From Streptomyces iakyrus (GTDB lineage Bacteria > Actinomycetota > Actinomycetes > Streptomycetales > Streptomycetaceae), in NCBI RefSeq assembly GCF_000717055.1, contig NZ_JNXI01000003.1:372001-436000 (forward strand): a stretch of DNA of 64,000 nt, given 5' to 3'. Each line of letters begins with the position of its first letter. Positions within the stretch are counted from its first letter, which is position 1. This document shows, piece by piece, positions 8,244-16,443 of this stretch. Position numbers and translations under genes: made by a program. The notes beneath the pieces were generated by a model. The model was given only the letters and a program-made list of their open reading frames with translations. It had not been told where the DNA came from and searched no databases.

Positions 8244-9182
8244 TCACCCGGCCGGCCGACGGCCTCTGCGGCGGAGCCGGCTCAGCAGGCCGTGGGGAGG
8301 GGTGAGCTCGGGGGGTGCGGGCCGCTCCGCCACCGGAGCCGGGTCCGGAGCCGGGTCGGGCGCGGACGGACGGGGTCCGGGCGGAGGTGTCAGGGGGAGC
8401 CCTGCCGCCACGGGGTGCCGGCGGCGGGCCTCCTCCATCGTATGCACCAGGTCCGCGCGGAACCAGGACACTTCGTCCGGGTCGCTCGCCGTCATCAGCT
8501 TCTCCGCCAGCTCGGCGGTGGCCGAACCCGGTGCGCCGTGCGCCGGAAGCCGGGGGCGGCGGTCGTCGAGGAGGGCACGCTCGTAGGGGTCCGGGACGAC
8601 GTCCGCCACGTCGGCCGGGTCGAGGAGACAGGCGACCGCTGCCGCGCGGGCCCAGGGGTCGTCCCCCGCGTCCCGGGTCAGGAATCCGACGTGACGCCCC
8701 CGCCAGTTGCGCGGCCGCCGGTCCATTCCGGCCTTCAGCCCTACCCGGATCTCGACAGGCGTGCGACGGGCCCTCAGCAGCGGGGCGTTGCTCCTCTCAG
8801 CCGCGAACTGCCGTAGCTCTTCGGCCAGGTACAGCCAGACGACGGTCCGGTAGCGGTTGAGGTAGAAGGTCACCGGCACGAGCAGGCCATAGCGCGCGAG
8901 GCTCGTGAACCTGGTGGGTGCCACCTCCATGAGCCGGGCGCCCTCGGTGGTACCGACGGTCGCGACGCGCCGGCGCAGGGTTTCCGGAAAACCCTCCCCG
9001 GAGCACAGCCGGTCGATCTCGCCCCGGGCGACGCGCCGGCCCCCGCCTCCTTCGTCGGGAACGGTCCGGATGAGCCCCAGGTTCACCGCGAGGTCGAACT
9101 CGCCCCGCTTCAGGTCCAGTTCCCGGGCGGCCCGGCTCGGGGCGCAGGTGAGGCGGTCTGTAGTCGTGCCGGTACGTGACAT
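8244..9182 (-). CDS. DUF6397 family protein
   Basis: The 312-residue protein is recognised as the Streptomyces DUF6397 family. The N-terminal part (residues 10-60) reads RAARELDLKRGEFDLAVNLGLIRTV and looks like a degenerate helix-turn-helix or excisionase-like fold. The centre contains VPVTFYLNRYRTVVWLYLAEELRQFA and a DPWARAAAVACLLDPADVADVVPDPYERALL segment, and the tail is a Pro-rich, then Arg-rich, disordered region. No catalytic motif is seen. GGGGGAGA lies 8 bp before the chosen ATG, which argues against a much longer upstream frame. A 13-bp tandem repeat array lies about 60 bp upstream. The function is unknown. Confidence 0.75.
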   Translation of the reverse strand: MSRTGTTTDRLTCAPSRAARELDLKRGEFDLAVNLGLIRTVPDEGGGGRRVARGEIDRLCSGEGFPETLRRRVATVGTTEGARLMEVAPTRFTSLARYGLLVPVTFYLNRYRTVVWLYLAEELRQFAAERSNAPLLRARRTPVEIRVGLKAGMDRRPRNWRGRHVGFLTRDAGDDPWARAAAVACLLDPADVADVVPDPYERALLDDRRPRLPAHGAPGSATAELAEKLMTASDPDEVSWFRADLVHTMEEARRRHPVAAGLPLTPPPGPRPSAPDPAPDPAPVAERPAPPELTPPHGLLSRLRRRGRRPAG

Positions 9183-9239
9183 GGTCGGTCTCCCCCGTGG
9201 AGTCAGAGTCAGCGGCTCACTGCCGTGTGCGGTCGGTGT

Positions 9240-9291
9240 GCGATCGCTGTGTGCGATCGCCGTCCGCATTCGCCGTCCGCGATCGCCGTGA
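9240..9291. repeat. Four 13-bp tandem repeats upstream of the DUF6397 gene
   Basis: Four consecutive 13-bp units (consensus GCGATCGCCGTCC) occupy 9240-9252, 9253-9265, 9266-9278 and 9279-9291, and a weaker partial unit precedes them. Three units contain the palindrome GCGATCGC. The array ends at an A6 run. It lies in the non-coding leader between the DUF6397 start and the Roadblock gene stop, so it could be a transcription-factor array or a simple slippage product. Confidence 0.75.
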
Positions 9292-9364
9292 AAAAACCGT
9301 AGCCGGTTCGGCGGATCTCGGCGCGAGCCTGTGGATAACTCCACGGAGGTGACGAACGTGCAGC

Positions 9365-9778
9365 TCAGAGGTCCGTGATCGGTTTCGGCTCGGGCTGGCG
9401 TGCGTCCACGTCGAGGTGCTCGCCGACCCGGTTGACCAGCAGTGTCATCTCGTAGGCGATCTGGCCGATGTCGGCTTCCGCGCCGCTGAGTACGCACAGA
9501 CAGCTGCCCGTCCCGGCCGCGGTGACGAAAAGCACCGCGTCGTCGAACTCGATCATCGTCTGGCGGACGTTGCCCGCGCCGAAGTGCCGTCCGGAGCCCT
9601 TGGCCAGGCTGTGCAGCCCGGACGACACGGCCGCGAGGTGCTCGGCGTCCTCGCGGCGCAGTCCGGTGCTCGCGCCGGTCACCAGGCCGTCGTTGGACAG
9701 GACGAGTGCGTGCCGCACTTCGTGGACGCGCTCGGTCAAGTCGTCCAGCAGCCAGTCGAGTCCCTGGTTCTGCGCCAT
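9365..9778 (-). CDS. Orphan Roadblock/LC7 protein (CvnB-like)
   Basis: The 137-residue protein has the Roadblock/LC7 fold: LDWLLDDLTERVHEVRHALVLSNDGL, ASTGLRREDAEHLAAVSSGLHSLAKGSGRHFG, and VLFVTAAGTGSCLCVLSGAEADIGQIAYEMTLL. It is closely similar to CvnB encoded at 11501-11938. In conservons, CvnB partners with the membrane kinase-like CvnA and the small GTPase CvnD in a signalling complex at the membrane. This copy is separated from the conservon by the PPOX gene, so it may be a duplicated partner able to exchange into the same complex (inference). GGGGAGA precedes the chosen ATG; a longer frame to 9868 would overlap the leader of the PPOX gene on the other strand. Confidence 0.9.
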   Translation of the reverse strand: MAQNQGLDWLLDDLTERVHEVRHALVLSNDGLVTGASTGLRREDAEHLAAVSSGLHSLAKGSGRHFGAGNVRQTMIEFDDAVLFVTAAGTGSCLCVLSGAEADIGQIAYEMTLLVNRVGEHLDVDARQPEPKPITDL

Positions 9779-9882
9779 CTTCCGGTCTCCCCGTTTTCTC
9801 CCCGTGTGATTCCCCTCCTGGCCGGAGGATCTCCATCTCAGACTTCCCCACGACCGCGGCCGGGGCAAGGAGGATGAGAGCC

Positions 9883-10311
9883 ATGGCAGAGAAGATGACC
9901 GACGCGCAATGGCGGGAGTTCGTCTCCCACGGCACCCGCACCGCGAAGCTGTCCACGGTCCGGGCGGACGGCAGCCCGCACGTGACCCCGATCTGGTTCC
10001 TGCTGGACGGGGACGAGGTGGTGTTCAACACCGGCAAGGACAGCGTGAAGGGGCGCAACATCCTCCGGGACGGCCGGATCGCCCTGTGCGTGGACGACGA
10101 CCGGCCGCCGTACTCGTTCGTGGTGCTGCGGGGCCGTGCCCGGGTCTCGGACGACCTCGACGAGATCCGGTACTGGGCCACCCGGATCGGTGCGCGGTAC
10201 ATGGGCGAGGAGCGCGCCGAGGAGTTCGGCGCGCGCAACGGCGTGCCCGGCGAACTCCTCGTCCGTGTCGCCGTCGACAGGGTGCTGGCGGAGCGGGACG
10301 TCGCGAACTGA
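9883..10311 (+). CDS. PPOX-class F420-dependent oxidoreductase
   Basis: This 142-residue split-barrel flavin/deazaflavin protein has RTAKLSTVRADGSPHVTPIWFLLDGDEVVFNTGKDSVKGRNILRDGRIALCVDDDRPPYSFVVLRGRARV, the core of the PNPOx-like PPOX class. Actinobacterial members commonly bind coenzyme F420 and reduce small organic substrates. The basic GKDSVKGRNI stretch is the usual phosphate-binding part. AAGGAGG ends 9 bp before the ATG, supporting this start over the in-frame ATG at 9874. It is divergent from the orphan Roadblock gene and converges on cvnD. The substrate is unknown. Confidence 0.92.
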   Translation: MAEKMTDAQWREFVSHGTRTAKLSTVRADGSPHVTPIWFLLDGDEVVFNTGKDSVKGRNILRDGRIALCVDDDRPPYSFVVLRGRARVSDDLDEIRYWATRIGARYMGEERAEEFGARNGVPGELLVRVAVDRVLAERDVAN

Positions 10312-10335
10312 CCGCGGGACGGCCCTGGTTTGCGG

Positions 10336-10941
10336 TCAGCCGACCGAGTCGAGCAGCCGGGCGGTGTGCATCCGCCCGGCGTACTCGACGAGCCGGATCA
10401 GCACCTCCTTCCCCGAGTCGCGGTCCCGGGCGTCGCACAGCACCACGGGTGTGCCCCTGTCGAGGTCGAGTGCGCGCGAGACGTCCGGGGCGCCGTGCCG
10501 CCTGGCGCCCGCGAAGCAGTTGACCGCCACGACGAAGGGGATGCGCCGGTGCTCGAAGTAGTCGACCGCGGGGAAGCAGTCCTCAAGGCGACGGGTGTCC
10601 GCGAGGACGACAGCTCCGAGCGCCCCCTGTGACAACTCGTCCCACAGGAACCAGAACCGGTCCTGGCCCGGGGTGCCGAACAGGTACAGGGACAGACCGG
10701 ATCGGATGGTGATGCGTCCGAAGTCCATGGCGACGGTCGTGGTCGTCTTGTGGTCCACGCCGTCGGTGTCGTCCACCGACTGGCCCGCTTCGCTGAGGAG
10801 TTCCTCGGTCCGCAGCGGCCGGATCTCGCTGACGGCGCCCACCAGGGTGGTCTTGCCCACGCCGAATCCGCCGGCGACCAGAATCTTCAGCGCCAGTGCG
10901 GCGCTCTCGCCGCCCGGGGCGTCGGAGTGCTCGGAGACCAT
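10336..10941 (-). CDS. cvnD: CvnD, Ras-like GTP-binding protein of conservon
   Basis: The 201-residue protein is a small G-protein of the conservon type. Walker A is GGFGVGKTT (residues 23-31), a switch region contains TTTTVAMDFGRITI, and the G3-like motif is LFGTPGQDRFWFLWDE. The G4-equivalent is AVNCFAGA rather than canonical NKxD, as is common in this family. Known CvnD proteins bind and hydrolyse GTP and are thought to relay signals from CvnA with CvnB and CvnC. It is the last gene of the cvnABCD unit, 126 bp downstream of cvnC. Its tail converges on the PPOX gene with only 24 bp between stops. Confidence 0.93.
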   Translation of the reverse strand: MVSEHSDAPGGESAALALKILVAGGFGVGKTTLVGAVSEIRPLRTEELLSEAGQSVDDTDGVDHKTTTTVAMDFGRITIRSGLSLYLFGTPGQDRFWFLWDELSQGALGAVVLADTRRLEDCFPAVDYFEHRRIPFVVAVNCFAGARRHGAPDVSRALDLDRGTPVVLCDARDRDSGKEVLIRLVEYAGRMHTARLLDSVG

Positions 10942-11067
10942 TGATCACTTCTCTCAGGAGTGCCGGTGTGGTGAATGCGCGAGTGCTGTGGGTGCTCTGG
11001 GTCGTCTGGTCCGGTGGGGCGTCGGGGCTTCGGGGGCGTGGAGCGTTGCGGCGTGGGACGTCGGGGG

Positions 11068-11478
11068 CTACAGCGCTCTCAGGCCCTCGATCACCTCGCG
11101 CAGGATCCGTTCGTCGGGCAGCTGCGCCGGTGGTACGGGACGGCTGACGGTGACGCAGCCGAGCTCCAGGAGATCGCCGAGGAGCACCCTGACCACGCCG
11201 ACGGGCAGGTCCGCGCCGGCGGCGAGTTCGGCGACCGACTGGGTCTCCGGGCGGCACAGGTCGAGGAGGTTGCGGTGTTCCGGGCCGAGCGGTGCGTCGT
11301 CCACTCCGGGTGCGCCCGGGTCCAGGGTGACCAGGGCGATCAGGTCGAACCGGACGCCGGTGGGGCCGGGCCGGGTGCGTCCGCCCGTCATCGCGTAGGG
11401 GCGGACGAGCGGGCCGGCCTCGTTGTCGTACCACTGGCTGCCCTGCTCGCGCGGGGCGCCCGTCATGTCCTCGGTCAT
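11068..11478 (-). CDS. cvnC: CvnC, DUF742 protein of conservon
   Basis: The 136-residue protein is a DUF742 member, the third conservon component. The family signature WYDNEAGPLVRPYAMTGGRTRP is near the N-terminus, followed by a winged-helix-like region, RNLLDLCRPETQSVAELAAGADLPVGVVRVLLGDLLELGCVTV, and the terminal ERILREVIEGLRAL. It probably acts as an adaptor between CvnA/B and CvnD; that role is inferred. It starts 22 bp after the cvnB stop. Two in-frame ATGs exist (11478 and 11466), and the ribosome-binding site does not clearly decide between them. Confidence 0.92.
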   Translation of the reverse strand: MTEDMTGAPREQGSQWYDNEAGPLVRPYAMTGGRTRPGPTGVRFDLIALVTLDPGAPGVDDAPLGPEHRNLLDLCRPETQSVAELAAGADLPVGVVRVLLGDLLELGCVTVSRPVPPAQLPDERILREVIEGLRAL

Positions 11479-11500
11479 CTGCGCGGACCGTTCTCCCGGT

Positions 11501-11938
11501 TCATCCTGCGGCGGGGGGCTGCGCGGCCGTGCGGGGCGCCGTGCCGAGGTGCTCGCCGACGCGTTTGACCAGGCGGGCCATCTCATAGGCCACGAGGCCG
11601 ATGTCGGCGGTGACGGCGGTGAGGAGGGCGAGGCAGGATCCGTCGCCCGCGGCGGCCACGAACAGGAAGCCCTCGTCCATCTCCACCATGGTCTGGCGGA
11701 CCCCGCCGGCGCCGAAGTGCCGTCCCGCACCCTTGGCGAGGCTGTGGAAACCCGAGGCGACGGCGGCGAGGTGCTCGGCGTCCTCGCGGCGCAGGCCGGT
11801 CGAGGCGCCCACGGCGAGGCCGTCGTTGGACAGCACCACCGCGTGCCGGACGTCGCTCACGCGGAGCACCAGATCGTCCAGCAGCCAGTCGAGTTCGCCG
11901 GAGTGCCGGGCGGACTGTGTGCTCGGATCCTGGATCAT
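11501..11938 (-). CDS. cvnB: CvnB, Roadblock/LC7 protein of conservon
   Basis: The 145-residue protein carries the Roadblock/LC7 fold with LDWLLDDLVLRVSDVRHAVVLSNDGLAVGASTGL, then FHSLAKGAGRHFG and DGSCLALLTAVTADIGLVAYEMARLVKRVGEHL. These proteins regulate small GTPases, here probably CvnD. Its ATG overlaps the cvnA stop by 4 bp (ATGA at 11935-11938), indicating translational coupling. It is nearly a twin of the orphan Roadblock protein at 9365-9778, differing mainly at the two ends and around residues 95-110. The C-terminus is an Ala/Pro-rich tail. Confidence 0.93.
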   Translation of the reverse strand: MIQDPSTQSARHSGELDWLLDDLVLRVSDVRHAVVLSNDGLAVGASTGLRREDAEHLAAVASGFHSLAKGAGRHFGAGGVRQTMVEMDEGFLFVAAAGDGSCLALLTAVTADIGLVAYEMARLVKRVGEHLGTAPRTAAQPPAAG

Positions 11939-14547
11939 GCGGGGTCTCCTTCGCTGCTGTCGCTGCCCGTCACGGGGCCCGGGGTGGTACCGCGGCCGGG
12001 TTGCCTGCCGCCGCCGCGCGCCCATCCGGAGCGGTAGGCCGCCATGCGGTCCCGTACGAGTTCGGGGGTGCGCTCGTCGTCCCGGGGAGGGGGCGCCGAC
12101 GGCTGCTCCTCGGGACGCTTGTCGCGCAGTTGGGGAGCGAGGCTGGCCTGTCGTACGCGGCGCGGGAGGTCGTCGGAGTCTTCGGGCTGCTGCGGCTCGC
12201 GGTGCAGTCGCAAGGTGGCGACTCCTGGGGGTGGGGTCTGGCTCGGGGTCTCCTGGTGACGCGGCCCGTCCGCGTGACGCGAGTTGTCCGCGTGACGCGA
12301 GTTGTCCGCGGTGTACGGGCTGTCCGGGTGGCGCAGGGGCCCGCGCTCCGCGGGGGCCGGTACGGGGGCCACGAGGGCGCGCAGGTCGGCCTGGGCCGGG
12401 ACGGCGTCCTGGAGGGCGGTGTCGTCGGGCACACGCGCGTAGGCGCGTTCTCCGGGCTGCCGCGCGGGTTGCGCCGCTTCGGGGGCCCGTTCCGCCGCGC
12501 CGGTGTGGAGCAGAGCGGTGGGCAGCAGGACGACCGCGGTGGTGCCGCCGTACGGGGAGGTCCTCAGGTGGACCTTGACGTCGTGCCGGGCGGCGAGCCT
12601 GCTGACCACGAAGAGGCCGAGCCGGTCACTGTCGAACAGGTCGAGCGCCTCGGACTGGGCGATGCGGCGGTTGGCTTCGGCGAGGGTCTCCTTGCCCATG
12701 CCGAGGCCACGGTCCTCGACCTCCACGGCGTAGCCGTTGCCGACCGGCTCTCCGGTGACGCGCACGCGCGTGTGGGGCGGTGAGAACTGGGCGGCGTTCT
12801 CGATGATCTCGGCCAGCAGGTGCGTGAGGTCGGCGACGGCCGCGCCGGCCACGGCGGCCTCGGGTAGTTGACGCACCTCCACGCGCGCGTAGTCCTCCAC
12901 TTCGGATACGGCCGCGCGGACCACGTTCGTGAGGGAGACCGGCATGCGCCAGGCCCGGCCGGGGGCGGCTCCGGAGAGGATGATCAGGCTCTCCGCGTGG
13001 CGCCGCATGCGGGTGGTGAGGTGGTCGAGGCGGAAGAGGTCGCTCAGCTCGTTCGGGTCGTCGGAGCGGCGTTCCATGCTGTCGAGGAGGGCCAGCTGCC
13101 GGTGGACGAGGATCTGGCTGCGGCGGGCGAGGTTGACGAAGACACCGGAGATGCCGCTGGCGAGTTCGGCGCGTTCCACGGCGGCCCGCAACGCGGCGCG
13201 GTGCACTGTGCCGAGGGCCTCGGCGACCTGCCCGGTCTCGTCCTCGGCGGGCGCTCCCGGCGGGGCCTCGGCGCGGATGTCGATCTCCTCGCCCGCGCGC
13301 AGTTTCCGCATGGCGTCGGGGAGTTTGCGCCGGGCGATCTCCAGGGCGCTGTTGCGCAGGCTGACCAGTTCGATCACGAGGCCGCGTCCGATGCGTACGG
13401 AGATGACGAGCGAGGCGGCGACGGCGGCGAGTCCGAGCAGCACGGCGGCGCCGGCCGGGGTGAGCAGTCCCCGGGTGAACGGGTCGGCCCGTTCCGCGAC
13501 CCCGCGTGCCGCGTCGTCCTCGATGACGCGCATGCCGTTCTGCACGCGCGCGTGGGCCGTGTTCCAGGTGCTCTCGGGTGCCGCGTCGACCGCCTTGGAG
13601 CCGGGCCCGCCGGCGAGGACTCCGTTCTCGGCGTCGCTCAGGCTGGTGTAAGCGCTGCTGTCGGCGAGGGCGTCCCATGCGGAGCGCTCGGTGCCGCTCA
13701 GGTCCGCCACGGCCGACTCGGTGAGCGTGCGGCGCAGGCCGACGGCACCGGTGAAGAGCCGGAGCCGCTCCCCGGTCAGGGTTCCGTCCAGGCGGGCGCT
13801 CGCCAGCACCGCGTCCTCCTGGGCCAGTGCCTCGCCCGCCCGGGCGAATTCGAGGAGCACACGTGCGTCGGAGCCGAGGTCGGCGTCCCGGATGCCGGTG
13901 AGGGCGCCGCCGACGCCGAAGGCGGCCGAGATGGTCCGGGTGTAGCGGTCGTGGGTCTCGGCCCAGCCCGCGCGCCGGTCCTGAACCGCGGTGCGCAGTG
14001 CCGGCAGTTGCCCGGCACCGGCGACGAAGTCCTTCAGCCGCTGGGCGACTCCGGCGGGCAGTTCCCCGCTGTCGGCGACGGTGGCGTTCTTGCCGAGCCG
14101 CAGTTTTGCGACGGCCCGGTCGGTGCGCCGGGCGAGCTCGTCCAGTTCGCCGGTTCGGACGGCGGACGGGTCGGTGGCGTGGCGTACGGCGGCGGCGCGT
14201 TCGGCCTGGAGGGCGGCGACGGCGGCCGAGACGGGGGCGCGGACCGTGGCGTCGACGCGCTGTACCTGCCGTAGCCCGGAGACGTCCTGGGCGGTGGTGA
14301 CGGTGGCGTAGGCCCACAGAGCCAGGAGGGAGACGACCGGCACCATCAGCAGGCACACGATCTTGGCGCGGACGGTGCGGGGGCGTATGTGCCAGCGCTC
14401 CGCGCGCGGGGGTGGCGCTTCCGGCGTGCCGCCCGAGGCTGTCTCGGGGCCCTCGTCGGCCGGTGGTCCGGCATGCGCACGGCGACCGCGCACGGGAGGG
14501 GACGGCGCCTCGGCGCCGGCTGTGGGGGTCCTACGGGGTGTTCGCAT
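11935..14547 (-). CDS. cvnA: CvnA, sensor histidine kinase-like protein with NIT domain
   Basis: The 870-residue protein starts with a Pro-rich cytoplasmic segment, then a membrane span (62-84), an extracytoplasmic nitrate/nitrite-sensing (NIT-type) region (about 90-350), a second span (361-385), a HAMP-like linker, a dimerisation helix around DHLTTRMRRHAESL (508-521), and a HATPase domain with N-box HLLAEIIENAAQF (576-588) and G-box EDRGLGMG (611-618). The usual phosphorylatable H-box is degenerate, as in other CvnA proteins, so signalling may not use phosphotransfer. The tail (700-870) is Pro/Arg-rich and includes two copies of ADNSRH encoded by an 18-bp DNA repeat near 12270-12305. It heads the cvnABCD operon. 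The signal sensed is unknown. Confidence 0.92.
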   Translation of the reverse strand: MRTPRRTPTAGAEAPSPPVRGRRAHAGPPADEGPETASGGTPEAPPPRAERWHIRPRTVRAKIVCLLMVPVVSLLALWAYATVTTAQDVSGLRQVQRVDATVRAPVSAAVAALQAERAAAVRHATDPSAVRTGELDELARRTDRAVAKLRLGKNATVADSGELPAGVAQRLKDFVAGAGQLPALRTAVQDRRAGWAETHDRYTRTISAAFGVGGALTGIRDADLGSDARVLLEFARAGEALAQEDAVLASARLDGTLTGERLRLFTGAVGLRRTLTESAVADLSGTERSAWDALADSSAYTSLSDAENGVLAGGPGSKAVDAAPESTWNTAHARVQNGMRVIEDDAARGVAERADPFTRGLLTPAGAAVLLGLAAVAASLVISVRIGRGLVIELVSLRNSALEIARRKLPDAMRKLRAGEEIDIRAEAPPGAPAEDETGQVAEALGTVHRAALRAAVERAELASGISGVFVNLARRSQILVHRQLALLDSMERRSDDPNELSDLFRLDHLTTRMRRHAESLIILSGAAPGRAWRMPVSLTNVVRAAVSEVEDYARVEVRQLPEAAVAGAAVADLTHLLAEIIENAAQFSPPHTRVRVTGEPVGNGYAVEVEDRGLGMGKETLAEANRRIAQSEALDLFDSDRLGLFVVSRLAARHDVKVHLRTSPYGGTTAVVLLPTALLHTGAAERAPEAAQPARQPGERAYARVPDDTALQDAVPAQADLRALVAPVPAPAERGPLRHPDSPYTADNSRHADNSRHADGPRHQETPSQTPPPGVATLRLHREPQQPEDSDDLPRRVRQASLAPQLRDKRPEEQPSAPPPRDDERTPELVRDRMAAYRSGWARGGGRQPGRGTTPGPVTGSDSSEGDPA

Positions 14548-14908
14548 GGACTCCTCGCTCGGAGTGGGTCGGGGCGTTGGGGCCGGCGGCTGGGCAGGAC
14601 GGGGGGGGCGGGGTGGCGCAGTCTCGTACTAGGGCCCCTCGGGAGCGTCGTCGGGCGCAGAGCTCAGCGCCGGGCTCGGAGCGGCCGGGCTGGGGCCGGC
14701 CGTTCAAGCCGTGGCCGGGCGCGCAACCGGGCCGCTGGGTCGGCCCGGACATCGCCTCTGTTGCCCCTCGCCCTGCCCGCCACTGGCCCCGGAGGGCCGG
14801 CCCTCACAACCGTCGGCGCTTCCGAGGGCCTGGTGCACCGTCCCTTGACCGCAAGGTGCCGGGCCCGTATCGCCCGGCCCGTCACGCGGCCGGTGGCAGG
14901 CTGCGCGG
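14548..14908. other. Intergenic region upstream of cvnA
   Basis: This 361-bp gap separates the MHYT gene stop from the cvnA start, both on the minus strand. Apparent frames on both strands have the codon bias of shadow frames and no ribosome-binding sites. The likely content is the cvnA promoter and the end of the MHYT transcript. A TAGTAC element on the minus strand near 14627-14632 is a weak -10 candidate. I see nothing else I can support. Confidence 0.4.
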
Positions 14909-15682
14909 CTAGGGGGCGGCGCTCTGCACCGGCCGCTGGGCCGAGGCGGACGCCGCGCGTTCGCCCGCCGTCGGCGACAGTGCGACGAAGGCCGAGGTCA
15001 GGAAGAGATAGGAGCCGAGGCCGACGGCGAGGGGGAAGATGAACTGCATCGCCGTGGCCCCGGGCAGGGCCTCCGCGGAGGGCGAGACGCGCACGCCCAC
15101 CGCGAACATCCCGGTGTAGTGCATGCTGCTGACCGCCGCGCCCATGATCAGGGACGCGATGGTGACCGCCACGGGCGACTTGATGTTGAGGGCCGCCCAC
15201 AGGGCCGCCGTCGCCGCGACGACGGCGATCAGGACGGAGAGTCCGACGAGCAGCGGGTCGTAGGTCACGTCGCCGTGCAGCCGGACGGCCGCCATACCCA
15301 GGTAGTGCATGCTGGCCACCCCGAGGCCGGTGGTGAGCCCGCCGACGAGCAGGGCCCGGCCGCGGTCCCTGCCGTAGCCGACGGCGAAGACGCCGGCGCA
15401 GACGACGACCATGGCGACGAGCAGGCTCAGCAGAGTGAGCGGCACGTCGTAGCGGATGTCGGTACCGGCGACGGCGAAGCCGAGCATGGCCACGAAGTGC
15501 ATGGTCCAGATGCCGGTGCCGATCGCCGAGGCGGCGGTGACGAGCCAGTTGCGGCGCGAGCGTCCGGTGGTGGCGAGCGCGCGGACGGTGCAGCGCAGAC
15601 CGAGCGCGGCGCCTATGCAGGCCATCACGTACGACAGTGCGGGGGTCAGCCACCCCAGGGCTGCGTGGTCCAGGTGTCCCAT
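14909..15682 (-). CDS. MHYT-domain integral membrane sensor protein
   Basis: The 257-residue protein is predicted to span the membrane seven times and contains the repeated MHYT-type motifs WTMHFVAM, SMHYLGM and SMHYTGM, in which Met and His are thought to bind copper or sense a diatomic gas. In many bacteria the MHYT module is joined to GGDEF/EAL domains; here it stands alone, with only a short Ala/Ser-rich tail. It presumably passes a signal to separate partner proteins (inference). The gene is divergent from a methyltransferase gene across an AT-richer 143-bp region. It is followed downstream by cvnA, but the gap makes co-transcription uncertain. Confidence 0.93.
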   Translation of the reverse strand: MGHLDHAALGWLTPALSYVMACIGAALGLRCTVRALATTGRSRRNWLVTAASAIGTGIWTMHFVAMLGFAVAGTDIRYDVPLTLLSLLVAMVVVCAGVFAVGYGRDRGRALLVGGLTTGLGVASMHYLGMAAVRLHGDVTYDPLLVGLSVLIAVVAATAALWAALNIKSPVAVTIASLIMGAAVSSMHYTGMFAVGVRVSPSAEALPGATAMQFIFPLAVGLGSYLFLTSAFVALSPTAGERAASASAQRPVQSAAP

Positions 15683-15825
15683 GGCCCCGGGACGCTAGAC
15701 CCGGCAGGGGCGCACGAACGGGGTGCATTTCGAAAGGTGTTGGAATATGACCCAAGGATGTACCGGAACGATCGGGTCACGCTCGAACATGTGCACTGAA
15801 GCGTCAGCCGTGCCGGTGCGCAATC

Positions 15826-16434
15826 ATGCAGGACATGAGCGACGAGCAGACGCGTCTTCAGGAGTTCTTCACCGCCCGCGCCGCCGACTGGGACAGCCGG
15901 TTCCCGGATGACGGTCCGGCCTACGCCGCCGCCGTCGCCGAGCTCGGGCTGCGGGCGGGTGACCGGGTGCTCGACGCGGGGTGCGGCACCGGCCGTGCCC
16001 TGCCGCCGTTGCGCGCCGCCGTAGGTGCCTCGGGAGTGGTTCTCGGGGCCGACCTCACGCCCGCCATGCTGCGGGAGGCCGCGCGAGCCGGCCGGGACCG
16101 TGACGGGCAGTTGCTGCTGACGGATGTCGCCGCGCTGCCCCTGCGCTCGCGGTCGCTGGACGCCGTGTTCGGGGCGGGCCTCATCTCGCACCTCGAAAGC
16201 CCGGCCGAGAACCTTCGGGAGCTGGCGCGCGTGGTACGCCCGGGTGGGGTGCTGGCGCTGTTCCACCCGATCGGCAGGGCGGCCCTCGCGGCACGCCACG
16301 GCCGCTCGATCACCTCGGACGACCTGCGCGCGGAGCCCAACCTCCGTCCGCTGCTGGCGTGTTCCGGGTGGCGCCTGACGTCCTACGTCGACGAGGACGC
16401 CCGTTTCCTGGCGCTCGCCGTGCGCGAGGACTGA
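15826..16434 (+). CDS. Class I SAM-dependent methyltransferase
   Basis: The 202-residue protein has the Rossmann methyltransferase pattern: VLDAGCGTGRALPPL (motif I, about residues 48-62), GADLTPAMLREAARAG (motif II), TDVAALPLRSRSLDAVFGAGLISHL, and the post-motif VRPGGVLALFHPIGR. It methylates an unknown small molecule using S-adenosylmethionine. An alternative ATG lies nine bases downstream (MSDEQTRL). No Shine-Dalgarno is obvious, which could suggest a leaderless or weakly translated message. The tail converges on the MpaB-type oxygenase gene. Confidence 0.88.
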   Translation: MQDMSDEQTRLQEFFTARAADWDSRFPDDGPAYAAAVAELGLRAGDRVLDAGCGTGRALPPLRAAVGASGVVLGADLTPAMLREAARAGRDRDGQLLLTDVAALPLRSRSLDAVFGAGLISHLESPAENLRELARVVRPGGVLALFHPIGRAALAARHGRSITSDDLRAEPNLRPLLACSGWRLTSYVDEDARFLALAVRED

Positions 16435-16443
16435 GGCACCGCG

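Noticed and set aside
14412..14912. Plus-strand frames in the cvnA-MHYT gap
   Set aside because: No ribosome-binding site, shadow-like composition, and overlap with cvnA start region.
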